Source: Branchipolynoe longqiensis (taxonomy: Eukaryota; Annelida; Polychaeta; Phyllodocida; Polynoidae). From it: DNA of 64,000 bases. Made by a program: the position numbers and the translations under genes. This document shows, piece after piece, positions 9,516-19,899 of the stretch; position 1 is the first letter of the stretch; each line of letters begins with the position of its first letter. The notes beneath the pieces are model-generated. The model worked only from the letters and a program-made list of their open reading frames with translations. It ran no database searches and had not been told where the DNA came from. The stretch spans positions 39,322,535-39,386,534 of the forward strand of contig CM059196.1 in assembly GCA_030323885.1 (NCBI GenBank). Reading direction: 5' to 3'.

Positions 9516-10079
9516 TACTAGTAGGGTTGGTAGAAGTTCTAATGCAGTGACTATAAGCGTTGTAATTAGATAGGTATAGTTAGACATTATTAATACTAAT
9601 AAAAATGAATACTAAATCTAAATACTATAAATCCTTTCTAATGCAGTCACTATAAGAGTGGTACTTAGGAAGGTTTAGTTAGACATGATTACTACTAATC
9701 AAAATCAAAATTAGTACTAGATCAAAATACAATAAATGCTTGCACACATCAACTCAACAAGTAGCATCCCCACTAATGAGTGAGATAGCGATCTGATAGA
9801 CAGAGTTGTGCCCTTGACAATCTAAAACATAATGCATTAGTGTTTGCGTAATGATTATGGCTGAGTGAGTACCCTAAAATAGGGCACTGCACTACTTCTT
9901 AAATAAAAACTATTTACTGCATGATCACGTTTTAAAGAACACTTAATCATAGTGAACAACATTGGCCATACATCACAATTAATTAGCAACAAAAGAAATA
10001 ACAACAACAAAAAACCATTAAAAAAACACACCAAAGAAACCTGCTGCAATCGAGGCGCCAAATTTAATTCCCGTAGACC

Positions 10080-10545
10080 TAGGTGGCGTTAAAATCGCGC
10101 AAACAGTCTCGGGCCGCGGAGCCGCGGAGTCTGCGCAGTGGCTGCTCTGCCATGTGACACGCACCGCCGTCCGCGCAGGCGTCTTCGGTCACTTCCGGTC
10201 GTCTGAATGATCAATTCAGAGCTAGCGAGTGAGAGAGAGGCATACGCACAAATCTGCAGCCATCACCATCATCATCAGAAAAGTGCAGGGTGGCTCGTGA
10301 AAGATTAACGCCGAGTTGGCGCCGCGCCGGACTGGGTGCGGCTCCAGCAGACGACCGCCAGGTTAAAAGCGCGGGAAAAAAACAACGCCTGCCGCGAACC
10401 AGCGCAGCCAATCAGAAGCGCGCGTCACGGCGATTGGTTCGTGGCCGGCTTATTATGGCCAGGCGGCGCGCTGAATGAACTGAACGGCGCACGACGCATG
10501 CGCGGCGCGGTGTTGTCTATGTGTACGCTGACGCAGCAAATTAAC
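10080..10545. promoter_or_regulatory. CpG-rich, TATA-less promoter candidate
   Basis: This ~460-bp GC- and CpG-rich island sits in AT-rich surroundings. It contains an ETS-type CTTCCGG (10192-10198), an E2F-type GCGGGAAA (10371-10378), opposed CCAAT boxes (10408-10412 forward, 10433-10437 reverse) and an NRF1-like GCATGCGC (10496-10503). This set is typical of vertebrate-style housekeeping bidirectional promoters; use in this organism is inference. On the - strand a short ATG frame follows (Met at about 10149-10151), but no recognisable gene is attached on either side. It lies 3 kb downstream of the ABCB6-like stop, so it does not serve that gene. Confidence 0.45.
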
Positions 10546-10595
10546 TGGAAAGAAAGCCTGGCTTGCAATACTGCAGAGTCATCTATCTTCCTTTT

Positions 10596-10985
10596 GGGTG
10601 GTTGTTGGGGTTTTGCATCACGGCAACATCTAAGGCCCGTCCTGATATGACCTTCGATGTTGCCAGGATGTAAAACTCCAACAACCAACCAAGCAACATC
10701 TAAGGTCATATCATGGCGGGTATGGACTTGTGACTGTATGCACACATGGTGACTTCATAGTGCTGCTCCACTGGGAGACCAGGCCGCCAGCACCAGGACC
10801 TGATATTTCACTCAGTCATATTATCCTGAAACCAAGCCAACCAGTCCTTGCCCTATCCTAACAATGCTGAGCACCTGGCTAGGAAGCGACATGAATCAAT
10901 TTTGTCAGTCATTGTTTTGACTCGATCAGGAATTGAACTCGCCACCTTCTGCACGGAAGGCCTGTGTTCTACTGATGCGGTGGCC
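10596..10985 (-). mobile_element. SINE family A, inverted, with an opposed tail inserted in its tail
   Basis: The inverted tail (GTTGGGGTTTTGCATC) is interrupted at about 10635-10690 by a forward tail (CCTGATATGACCTTCGATG, GTAAAACTCCAACAACC) and resumes with AACATCTAAGGTCATATC. The inverted body and head end near a GTTTTGACTCGATCAGG segment. The two opposed tails form a near-perfect hairpin. Confidence 0.7.
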
Positions 10986-11100
10986 ATTACATCTTCCTTT
11001 GAGAGTGCGTAGTAGGATCAGTAGTAGTATACAACTGCGACTGTGTGACTTTCGGAACATTGCATTTTAAGTTCTATATCACATCCATATGCTGCGTTAT

Positions 11101-11119
11101 AAAAAAAAAAAAAAAAAAA
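11101..11119 (+). repeat. Poly(A) run
   Basis: Nineteen consecutive A residues not attached to a recognised element; probably an old retroelement tail or slippage. Confidence 0.7.
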
Positions 11120-11709
11120 GGTGGAAAATATGCAACATTCTTAACATAAATGCGTGATTTTATATACATCTCATATGCCTATATAGGCCTACTTCTTGAC
11201 TGTTGGAAGTAGTTCTTTGTCAGTACACACGGAAGGCCATACAGTGCTGCAGATTTGCAGCCTTCGGCGTGCCAACGCGACAGAAAACTCCCCCAAAACA
11301 ACAAAACACAAGGAAGGCAGGGGGGGGGGGGGTGGATTTACATAGTTTATAAGAAGAAGTAACTAAATCTTCATATTTGCTTTAAGTGGTTGCATTTCAA
11401 GGGGTTACACTACATTTCCAAGTCTGTAATAAGTCCTAGCCTAAATCAGTGAGGATAGAAATTAAGGCTCAATGACAGTAATATTAAACAACCACAGTTT
11501 GGCCACAGATATCCTCATACCATGGTTGGGTCCTAAATGATTCCTAGCTGATAAGTTGCTTCAAACTATGCAAATTATGACTGGTCACATTTGATCATAA
11601 TCCTTCTGAATAAGTAAAATTGGTTTGGTCATGAAATAGACCCTGTGAGAAAGTCTTCCTCCTAACCGACAAGCACACAGCAACAATCTCTACACCGCGT
11701 CTCAACAAG

Positions 11710-12059
11710 TAAAGTAAAGTAAAGCTTGTTTTATTTAATGATGCCTCTAGAGCACATTGATTTTCATATCATCGGCTATTGGACGTCAACCATATGGTCA
11801 TTCTCACATATTTCTTTGGTAGAAACCCACTGCCGCGACATAGGCTATTCTTTCTGATAAGCAACAAGGGGTCTTTTCTATGCACTTTTTCCACAGACAG
11901 GACAACACATACCACAGCCTTTGATGAACCAGTTGTGGACCACTGGTTGTGATGGAAAATAGCCCACTCTGCACATGGGTCCAATGAGCGGGATTGATAG
12001 GATTACCGACACCTTCACAGGTGGACAACCTACCGGCTGAGCTATGTCCCGCTACTATA
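11710..12059 (-). mobile_element. SINE family C (gastropod core), full-length, inverted, with target duplication
   Basis: TCTCAACAAG flanks both sides (11700-11709 and 12060-12069). Read on the minus strand it has a tRNA-like head (CATAGCTCAGCCGGTAGG and a degraded B box). The core contains GGGCTATTTTCCATC, GTGGTATGTG, TGTCCTGTCTGTGGAAAAAG, AGACCCCTTG-type and CCAATAGCCGATGA segments, then a TTAAATAAAACAAG end. I recognise this core as an abundant SINE in gastropod genomes. Confidence 0.9.
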
Positions 12060-12449
12060 TCTCAACAAGATGCTTATACCTACCAATAATCCACACAACA
12101 GACTTCTACCTAGAAAATCATAGCCAAGTTTAGATAAAGCCATGGATTAATAGACACATGCAGAAAGGTGTAGACCCCTACCTACCTTCTTGTAGCGAGG
12201 ACTTGTATATCTCCCAAAACTAAGTCGGGCAAGTTCATCCCTGGTTGTTGTATAGAAGATGACTGGCTGCTTGTTGGTGACAGAGATAGAAGGCCACAAA
12301 TAGCCTGGCAACTTAAGTTTCGGGAAAATATATAAGGAGTAGGCCTACTGAGTTGACCAAAACTCCCTTCCTGATTGGTGTCTCATGAATGTTATTACCT
12401 TCAATGATATTAATTCCCGCCTAAGCTACCAGGTGGCACACGAGAAGAA

Positions 12450-12935
12450 TGGTTTGTTCGTTGGTATTTGTTTTTTGTGGGGTTTTGTTGCATCCTGTCA
12501 ACACTTAAGGTCCTACAAAATGGCCACCGACTTATGACGATGTACACTCATGGCAATTTTATAGTGCTTCCCGATTAAGAGCAGACCGGACCACTGCCAC
12601 CATGACTTGATATGTCACTAAAGTCACATTATCCTAATACTAACCAATCCTAGTACAATAAAACCTCCCTAACCGAACGCCTCCACAGATCGACCACTCC
12701 CCTATACCGATCGTTTTATTTGGGTCCCAAAAATACCTTTGTAACCATATTCTAACTCCCTAAACCGACCACCTCCCTAAATCGACCACTTAAAGTCGGT
12801 CCCAAGGTCGGTCGACTTAGAGAGATTTTACTGTACTACCAAGTGTTAGGTTAGCTGATGACAAATATAATTGTTGTATGTCATTGGTTTGACTCAGCCA
12901 GGTGTCGAACCAAAGACTTCCTGCAAGGGAAACCA
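12450..12935 (-). mobile_element. SINE family A, inverted, split by a pogo-type MITE
   Basis: Inverted tail (GGTTTTGTTGCATCC, CACTTAAGGTCC), body up to ACCAATCC at 12650, then the MITE at 12656-12833, then body and head (GTCATTGGTTTGACTC, AGGTGTCGAACC). Confidence 0.7.
12656..12833. mobile_element. pogo/Tigger-like MITE
   Basis: The ends are CAATAAAACCTCCCTAA and, inverted, AGAGAGATTTTACTG, flanked by TA (12654-12655 and 12834-12835). The CAGTAAAA-CTC-CTAA terminus with repeated TCGACCAC-type blocks inside matches pogo/Tigger members of the Tc1/mariner superfamily. It is 178 bp with no coding capacity, nested in a SINE. Confidence 0.85.
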
Positions 12936-13139
12936 ACCTGAATTCTTACCAATTCAGGACTTCCGTCCTTCTAGACACAAGAAATGGCGATCATACTGTG
13001 AACTGCTACAAGATATCACTCTTTGTTCCTTCGTTGATTAATGATTGATTACATGATTATTGATCGCAAGAGAAGTTCCCATCATGGACAATTGATCTCC
13101 ACCATTCCACTGCCCTTTGCCTTAATATAACCCGAGCGA

Positions 13140-13262
13140 GAGAGGTAATATGTTTGATGCCATTGGTATGATTAAGTTGGGATTCGAACCTAGGGTTCGA
13201 ATCCTACAACCTGCCACAGAGGAAGTTGGCGCTCTACCCATTAGGCTATCCCGCCTGGTGAA
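13140..13262 (-). mobile_element. tRNA-derived SINE head fragment (two B boxes), inverted
   Basis: An inverted head contains two neighbouring B-box-like elements (GGGATTCGAACC and GGGTTCGAATCC) and an A-box region (CTACCCATTAGGCTATCCCG inverted). No body follows. Confidence 0.5.
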
Positions 13263-13420
13263 CCTTCAAAGTTGATATGACATAAAAGCCCAAACAAACA
13301 TACTGCACCAACAAAGAATTCTGACCCCCGCCCCTCTGACCCCCTCCCCCGGCACACACACAGACAGTATCAGTGTGTTGCTTTGCAGGAATGTCCCTAA
13401 AGAGGCGATCCTGAACCATC

Positions 13421-14027
13421 AGACACTTGCTATCCGGACCGCACTTCGTCCACACCTCTCTCTATCTATCTCCTCTCCGCTGGCCTTGCTCCTCCTTAAT
13501 ATATCTGAAAAGAGTTCCAGGAGGGGGAGCCTGCCAGCATTTCACTTTCTACTCTTACTCTGTCTGTGTCTTAGGCTCACCGACTGGTCACCATAGAGCA
13601 AATAGACATGGTCCTTTGACTCAACTCCCCTCATTTCTCTTTCCTAGACTCTACCATTTTTCTTTCTCCCAGGCATACTCCTCACCCTGACCACGGGAGT
13701 TGTGTGCTTGGGTGGGGCCCTTTACCTTTACATTTCTCGCTTTGTTCTCGCTGCTGGAAACACCGTTGGACCCATCTTTACCCGCCCTTCCTCGAAACCC
13801 TTGCTGCTATCTGCTGGATAAAAGTACTGTGCTCCCGCTGGACAGGAGTGATTCTGGACTGCCCCAACAACTCGTCGTTTAATTGTTGTAAAGACATCCC
13901 TTAGCTTCTACAACTGTCCCACCAGAAGATTATTCTTCAACCAAAGATTGGGCCGATTTATCGGAGCCTCTCTATAATGTTGCAGTTCTACAACCAGTAA
14001 CCGTCGTAAGGTTACAAACAACCCAGA
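13421..14027 (+). repeat. Repeat family E, copy 1 (~600 bp)
   Basis: It is closely similar to 32478-33340. Both start CACTTGCTATCCGGAC and share AAAAGAGTTCCAGGAGGGGG, CCACCAGAAGATTA, CCGATTTATCGG and GTAAGGTTACAAAC. Short open frames recur in both (LKRVPGGGA, QHFTFYS), but the frames do not persist and no protein family is recognised. It may be an untranslated part of a larger retroelement. Confidence 0.75.
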
Positions 14028-14148
14028 AGTCAAGACTGAACCATGAGCCATTCAGGCCGGTGCTCTGTTATGAGTAGTACAGCGGAATGGCAGTGAATTA
14101 CAGGCAAACCTGCAGACAAATTTGCACGCCAATTCACCTGCACGCGCA

Positions 14149-14454
14149 CCGGACGTGGTGGCCGAATCGGTAGAGCGCAGGCTTCTCATACGGAAGGTCG
14201 GGAGTTCGAATACCAGCTGACTCAAATCAATGACTTATAAAATTGTCATTACCTAGCTTGACGCGCAGCATTAATAGGATAGGACATGGACTGGTTTGCT
14301 CAGTATCAGGATAACATGACTGTGTGGGATATCGGGTCATGGTGATGGGTGCATGGTATCCGACTCTGTGCACTGTCACAAGTCGATCCCCATCCTGATA
14401 TGACATGAGATGTTGCTAGGACGTAAAACGACAACAAACAAACAAACAAACAAA
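14149..14454 (+). mobile_element. SINE family A, full-length copy (single-B-box head)
   Basis: The head GGACGTGGTGGCCGAATCGG with B box GGGAGTTCGAATACC is followed by a shortened body and the tail CTGATATGACATGAGATG, ending in (CAAA)n. Confidence 0.8.
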
Positions 14455-14517
14455 GCGTCCACTGGCAAATGTGTGTCATTACCTATTTGGCCATTTTTCT
14501 GGACTTGCTGCTTGATT

Positions 14518-14582
14518 GCTTCCCGTGCGGGAGGTCGTGGGTTCGAACTCCTGAAATGTTAAAGCAATGACTTAGAAAATTG
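14518..14582 (+). mobile_element. SINE family A head fragment
   Basis: A head remnant with CTTCCCGTGCGGGAGGTCG, B box GGGTTCGAACTCC and the AATGACTTAGAAAATTG junction. No tail. Confidence 0.55.
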
Positions 14583-14849
14583 TTGTGTAAGGCTCTGATC
14601 ATGCGTCCATTCAGTACCTGCCCATTTAATATTCATCTAACCACTAAATGGTCCACAGTTTCACAATTTTGAGATGCCCCCTGCTAATAGGTGATATTCA
14701 GTAGCCTAGAGAAAGCAGACATTATGGCCACAGTGCTGTACTATTGTAGCGGGGGACAAAACTTTGTTTTAAAATGAACTAAGAATAGCACTCATTTGTT
14801 ACATGGCATCACTCATTCTTATCACACTCTCTTTCTATTATAAGGCCAC

Positions 14850-15190
14850 TCAATAAAAATTAAATTACCACATTAATGAGTTAAAAAAGTATTTGTTTTA
14901 CTGACAGATTCTTGTATCGTTCAGTGTGTTGTGTTTTAGCCAGCTTATTAACGTAGCAAGTTTTCACTTCTGTACATAACCTATCATGTCCGAATTTTGT
15001 ACTTACAAAGAGCATATATGTACAAAGCTCTCTGCCAAAAAGAATGATAATAAAAATTAAATTTCCACATTAATGAGTTAAAAATGTGTTTGTTTTACTG
15101 ACAGATTCTTGTGTCGTTCAGTGTGTTGTTTTTTAGCCAGCTCATTAACGTAGCAAGTTTTTACTTCTGTACATAACCTATTGTGTCCGA
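14850..15190 (+). repeat. Direct duplication, ~150-bp units 197 bp apart
   Basis: Two near-identical units (about 14850-14997 and 15047-15188) share AATAAAAATTAAAT, CCACATTAATGAGTTAAAAA, GACAGATTCTTG, ATTAACGTAGCAAG and a TACATAACCTAT end. The origin is unknown. Confidence 0.8.
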
Positions 15191-15194
15191 TTGT

Positions 15195-15292
15195 CATTAG
15201 TTTGACTCAACCAGGATTCCAGGGTTGGAATCCCACAATCTACCAAATGGGAGACGGACGCTAAACTCATTCGGCCATCCGGTCTGGGCCAG
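15195..15292 (-). mobile_element. SINE family A head fragment, inverted
   Basis: The inverted double-B-box head is present: TAGTTTGACTCAACCAGG, GGGTTGGAATCCCACAATC, GGGAGACGGACGC, ending with CGGCCATCCGGTCTGG. Confidence 0.6.
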
Positions 15293-15440
15293 CACCCCTG
15301 GGTGTGAGAACCCACCCCTCACCCGCTGACCCCCTCACCCCCTCACCCGCTCCCCTCCTCTTCTCCTCCTCCAATCTCCCCTCCCCCTCCCCCTACCTAT
15401 CTGACTCTCCTCTACCTCCCTCCCCCTCCTCCCACACTAT
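15293..15440 (+). repeat. CT-rich tract
   Basis: C/T-rich simple sequence made of CACCCCCTC and CTCCTC words. Open frames over it are low-complexity artefacts. Confidence 0.6.
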
Positions 15441-16276
15441 CAAGCACTGTGTGCCACAGCATCCAGCAGCTGGCAGTGTGCACCCATCAGCAGTCGGCCA
15501 TCACATTATCATTTCTGTTTCCATGAAAATGCACAGTCATCGCAATTCAAAACACCTCTCAGACACAGTGCACTTAATTCATCAGGAAAGTGAGAGACCA
15601 AGATGTTCTTGATGGTTGTTGTTGATAATTCCCGCGTGACTTTGCACAGACTTCATGGGGAGGATCTAACTGTTGGAAAACTAACCAATTGCTGTCGTCC
15701 ACCATTTGCTGTGGACAGAAGTTCAACGAGTTTGCATGTGCTGAAAACGGCCTCGAGAGCCAAACAAATGCCTGTGGCCATTGAGTTTGCATTCTATGGA
15801 GTTTGCCGCTACACGCAGTGCAAAACTAAATTAATAGAAATACAGAACAATTTGGCAGAAACAAGAAAGTTTGGAAATACAAACTCGTCTATTGACATAT
15901 ACATATAAATGCTTGGATAATTATTTATTTATTATTGAATTCAATACGAGTATACAAATGGCAGCCGCCATTGGGCTATTTCCATTTCCGTTTGCTGGGT
16001 TTTGATGATTTAATTTTCCACCTCTATGAGTATGAGTAGGGGTATTGTCTATGTATATATACACGTATTAGTCCTTAGCCTCCCCCCCCCTGGGTGGGTC
16101 GGTATTATTATTTCTTTTAAATAAAGTATTACATTATTCTTCTATTAAATTACACTCCTATTTTATTATTGGATATTATTTAGTATTAAAATGATTAACT
16201 TAAATGCATCATTCTCCATTCATCTTCAGGTTCTAATATTGTCCATTTTACATATGCATGCTTCTTTAAAATAGGG

Positions 16277-16545
16277 GACGTGGTGGCTGAGTTGGTAGAG
16301 CGCACGCTTTAATACTAAGTACTGCCTCACTGTGAAAGAATGCTTGTGGGAAAATGACCCAAAATCCCGCCCAGTCACATTATCCTGATTCTGACCAGTC
16401 TTCACACTATCCTATTAATGCCGGGCACCAGGCTGGAGAGTGATAACTACCAGTTTTATAAGTAATGGACTTGACTCGATCGGGCTTTGCACTCACGACC
16501 TTGTGCACAGGAAAGGCAACCAATGTTCCTCCGGAATCAGCTGTC
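16277..16545. mobile_element. SINE family A fragments: forward head joined to inverted body
   Basis: 16277-16320 has a forward A-box region (GTGGCTGAGTTGGTAGAGCG). From about 16340 the family body appears inverted (CACATTATCCTGATTCTGAC) up to an inverted head ending near 16540. This suggests two insertions or a rearrangement. Confidence 0.5.
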
Positions 16546-16573
16546 CCATCTACAGATATCCCGAACAAGGCCT

Positions 16574-17166
16574 AGCCCAAGTCACACCTACCCAGACTAT
16601 CCCCGGAGTTTAAGCCGGACCACCCCCGGACCACTCCCCCAGACCACCCCGGACCGCTCTGGATAAAATCGCTATTTTTGGTCGTTTTTGCCTCGCTCTC
16701 ACACCTACCAGGACGAGGCACGGTACACAACCACGGATTAGTCCCAGATCAGCCCCGGATCAGCCCCGGACAACCCCCGGACGACCCCCGGATGATCCCT
16801 GGACGACCCCCAGACTACTCCCGAATAGCCCGGTGTATAAAATGACCCGGACTGCCCCGGACCAGACACGGACAACCCCCGGACAACACACGGACTACCC
16901 AGATGAGACACAGATCACACACGGATGATGCCGGTTAACCCCGGATTGCAATATTCCCCGGATCGCCCTGGATGTTTTAAGCATTTTAAAACATCCGGGG
17001 CCGACCCCAGATGATGCCGGATCACCAAGGACCAGCCACAGATCACCACGGATCAGCAAGGACCAGCCACAGATGAGCTACAGATGACGCCGGATCGCCA
17101 CGGACCACGCCGGATCACGGGTCGGGGCTCCTCCGGCTCCTGGTCCGGGTAGGTGTGACCTAGGCT
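16574..17166. mobile_element. 11-mer-repeat MITE H3 (CCCCGGAYNAC type)
   Basis: The terminal repeats are AGCCCAAGTCACACCTACCC and, inverted, GGGTAGGTGTGACCTAGGCT. The interior is dominated by consecutive 11-bp words such as CCCCGGATCAG, CCCCGGACAAC, CCCCGGACGAC and CCCCGGATGAT. An 11-bp-arm palindrome (GGATGTTTTAA / TTAAAACATCC) lies at 16970-16996, about two thirds along. No coding frame. No exact target duplication remains (CCT left, TAC right). Confidence 0.8.
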
Positions 17167-17190
17167 TACTTTGCCTCTTCATTGCAACTA

Positions 17191-17622
17191 CCGGACGCGT
17201 TGACCGAATCGGTAGAGCGCAGGTCTCCCGTGCGGAAGGTCGCGAGTTCAATATCATGTCGAGTCAAATCAATGACTTACAATGACGGGATGGCCGTATA
17301 AGTTGAGCGTCCGTCTCCCGTTTTTGTAGATCGTGGGATTTGAACTCATGGGTTTGAACCCTGGTCGAGTCAAACCAATGACTTAGAAATTGATACTTGT
17401 TGCTTCCGAGGCATGTGTTCGGTATTATTAAGTTAGGACAAGGTCTGGTTGACTCAGTGTCAGGATAATATGACTGAGTGGGATATCAGGTCAAGGGGCT
17501 GGGGGCCTAATATGGCAGCACTATAAAGTTGCCATGAGTGAGCACTGTTACAAGTGGGTACCCATCCTGATATGACCTTAGATGTTGCCAGGATGTTAAG
17601 CTCCAACAACCAAACAACCAAC
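17191..17622 (+). mobile_element. SINE family A with two heads in tandem
   Basis: The single-B-box head (GGACGCGTTGACCGAATCGG to AATGACTTAC, 17191-17280) is followed at once by the double-B-box head (ATGACGGGATGGCCGTATAAG onwards), then one body and one tail. TCATTGC occurs on both sides, a possible target duplication enclosing the whole composite. Confidence 0.8.
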
Positions 17623-17639
17623 CTCATTGCCCCCATTAC

Positions 17640-18210
17640 CATGCTGTAGCCAGTCCCGCCGGTGGCGCCACCTGGTGGACGTTAGACACCATTTACTGCC
17701 GACATATTGTCCTTTTAGAGTCGGAGGGCGTATGCGAGTGGGTGGTTATTTGAGCATTTATATGTGTGCTATATAATTCATTATGTGGCGATGAATAACA
17801 GAGTGTAGTATCTAATGCTCGAATCTGTGGCTGTGTACGTAGGCTATGAGGAAAACAATACAGACAAAAGCAAAGGAAGAGAGTAAAGTATAATAGAAGA
17901 GAAGAGAGTCCCACCCTCTGGTTTATTGCTTATTTAGTTACATGGGTTCATTGTAGAGTATCATGCCACCTCCTTCCCCCAATGGGAATCGAGCATTACC
18001 AGCCCTCCCAATAGGGATCCAGCATTCCTGGTCTCCATGGATACCAGTGGTCTGCCGACCACCAGTAGCTGTATGGCCCCCATGGCCACCACCAACCTTG
18101 ACCCTTAGAGTGTGGTGACCCCTACCCCAGCAGAAGGGGTAGGCCCTGAGTGCAATCACACCCAGACCTGCCAGCACCACTATGTCTATTTACATCCCAC
18201 TCAGGCACCA
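17640..18210. other. No gene recognised
   Basis: Mixed-composition DNA. A GGTGGCGCCACC palindrome lies near 17662-17673. Around 17990-18130 there are GC-rich, locally repetitive TAGGGATCCAGC-like words. I cannot assign it. Confidence 0.3.
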
Positions 18211-18215
18211 CCAAC

Positions 18216-18216
<1 letters not shown>

Positions 18217-18255
<39 letters not shown>
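18217..18255 (+). repeat. (TA)n microsatellite
   Basis: About 19 TA dinucleotides. Confidence 0.95.
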
Positions 18256-18259
<4 letters not shown>

Positions 18260-18440
18260 CTGGTTACATACACCGATCAGTAATGGAACATTTTCATTCC
18301 CCCCTTCCTGAATATCGGAATATTTTACAAGAGGTTATCGCATGTTTTATGTCTTTCCTAGTTCGGTCTCTGGCCGTTCGACTGAACCACGCCCCTGGTG
18401 CCGCCTGGTGTAGCTTTCCAAGACTACAGTCGACTCACAA

Positions 18441-18557
18441 GCGGCTCACCAGTGAGGCAGCAATATAAAGTGTGCACTGTCAGGAGTCGGTACCCGTCCT
18501 GATATGACCTTCGATGTTGCCAGGACGTAAAACCCCAACAAAACATACCAACAAACA
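18441..18557 (+). mobile_element. SINE family A 3' fragment
   Basis: The 3' body (CACCAGTGAGGCAGC, TGCACTGTCAGGAGTCGG) and full tail (GTCCTGATATGACCTTCGAT, GCCAGGACGTAAAACC) are present. 5' truncated. Confidence 0.7.
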
Positions 18558-18758
18558 GCCATAATGTATATATATTTGATATAATTTGGCGGGAATTTTA
18601 CGATGGCAGTATGAGGGGTGGGAATGGGGGGGGGGGGTGTCAATGACCCAATAATTATCTCATCGCCCAACTATTATGGGAAATACATGTAGAACAGTGT
18701 TATGCAATCGATGTGTATCTGGCGTGTGTGTATGCTTGTGAGTGTTTCTGTATATGTG

Positions 18759-19102
18759 AACCAGACGGGATGGCTGAATGAGTTAGAGCGTCCGTCTCCC
18801 GTGTTGGTACATCGTAGGGTCGAACCCCAATTGAGTCAAACCAATGACTTAAAGATGTATACTTGTTCCTTCCTAGACTGGCGCTCGGCATTATTAGGAT
18901 AGGTCAAGGACTGGTTGGCTCAGTGTCAGGATAATGTGACTGAGTGGGATATCAGGTCATGGTGCTGGTGGCCTGGTCTTCCAGTGGGGCAGCACTATAA
19001 AGTCGCCATGAGTGCACACTGTCACAAGTCGGTACCCGTACTGATATGACCTTAGATGTTGCTAGAATGTAAAACAACAACAACAACAAAAAACAAAAAA
19101 AC
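18759..19102 (+). mobile_element. SINE family A, intact copy with 8-bp target duplication
   Basis: TATATGTG flanks it at 18751-18758 and 19103-19110. The head reads ACCAGACGGGATGGCTGAATG with B box GGTCGAACCCC. It carries the complete body and tail and a (CAA)n then A-rich end. Confidence 0.9.
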
Positions 19103-19437
19103 TATATGTGTACTTGCTGGAGCTGGTGGCAGTTGTTTGTAGCAGTGCGAGTGGGTGGCGGGGGGAAGGAGGGCAGGCGGGCAGGGGGGGAGGGGGGTTC
19201 TTTCAACACCCTGGTGGTGTGACGTGACACTTGGTGCCACACCCACTATCAATCGCACGCCTAAGCACTTCACCACTGTCCTCCTTTCGCCACCTGACCT
19301 GCCTAAATACCAAACTGCTGCACTCTGGGTAATTGGCTACTAGAAAATATTATATATTCTGATGAATAAATATCCACACGCAAACAAGCAATTTATTTAG
19401 GCTCGGTCAATAATCCGCCCCCCAGTAGAAGACCCGG

Positions 19438-19645
19438 TTGCTACCACCATCACCCGATATCCCTCTCAGTCACATTATCCTGACACTGAGTAAGCCAGTA
19501 GTTTCTTATTAACGTCGAGCACCAGGCTAGGGGCGACAAGTATCAATTGTGTAAGTCATTGGTTTGACTCGGCAGGGGTTCGAACCTATGACCTCCGGCA
19601 TTGGAAGCCAGTCAGCTCTTTTACCGAGAAGACCAGCATTGAATG
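19438..19645 (-). mobile_element. SINE family A, inverted, tail-less
   Basis: The inverted body (CACATTATCCTGACACTGAG, AGCACCAGGCTAG) and head (TTGGTTTGACTCGGC, GGGGTTCGAACC) are present. Confidence 0.65.
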
Positions 19646-19899
19646 GGGTATCATATCCTGGTGCCAGTGGTATGGTATCTGAGTGGTTAATGCACTAAAA
19701 AGCTGCCATGGATATGTATCCCATCCAATCTCGCAATCATTCTTTCAATCAATCAATCAATCAACGAAGATTTCTGTCCCATGTGTTTGTAACTTCCTGC
19801 GATATAAATATATAACTATATCTCATTTATTTAATTTTATTGAAGAGAAACTCTAGGCCTAGTTGCTGTGTTGCTGGTCGGACATTTTGTGTACTTATG

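Noticed and set aside
17640..18430. Possible solo LTR
   Set aside because: Has a TG start and GC-rich inverted blocks but no matching second copy, CA end with duplication, primer site or polypurine tract.
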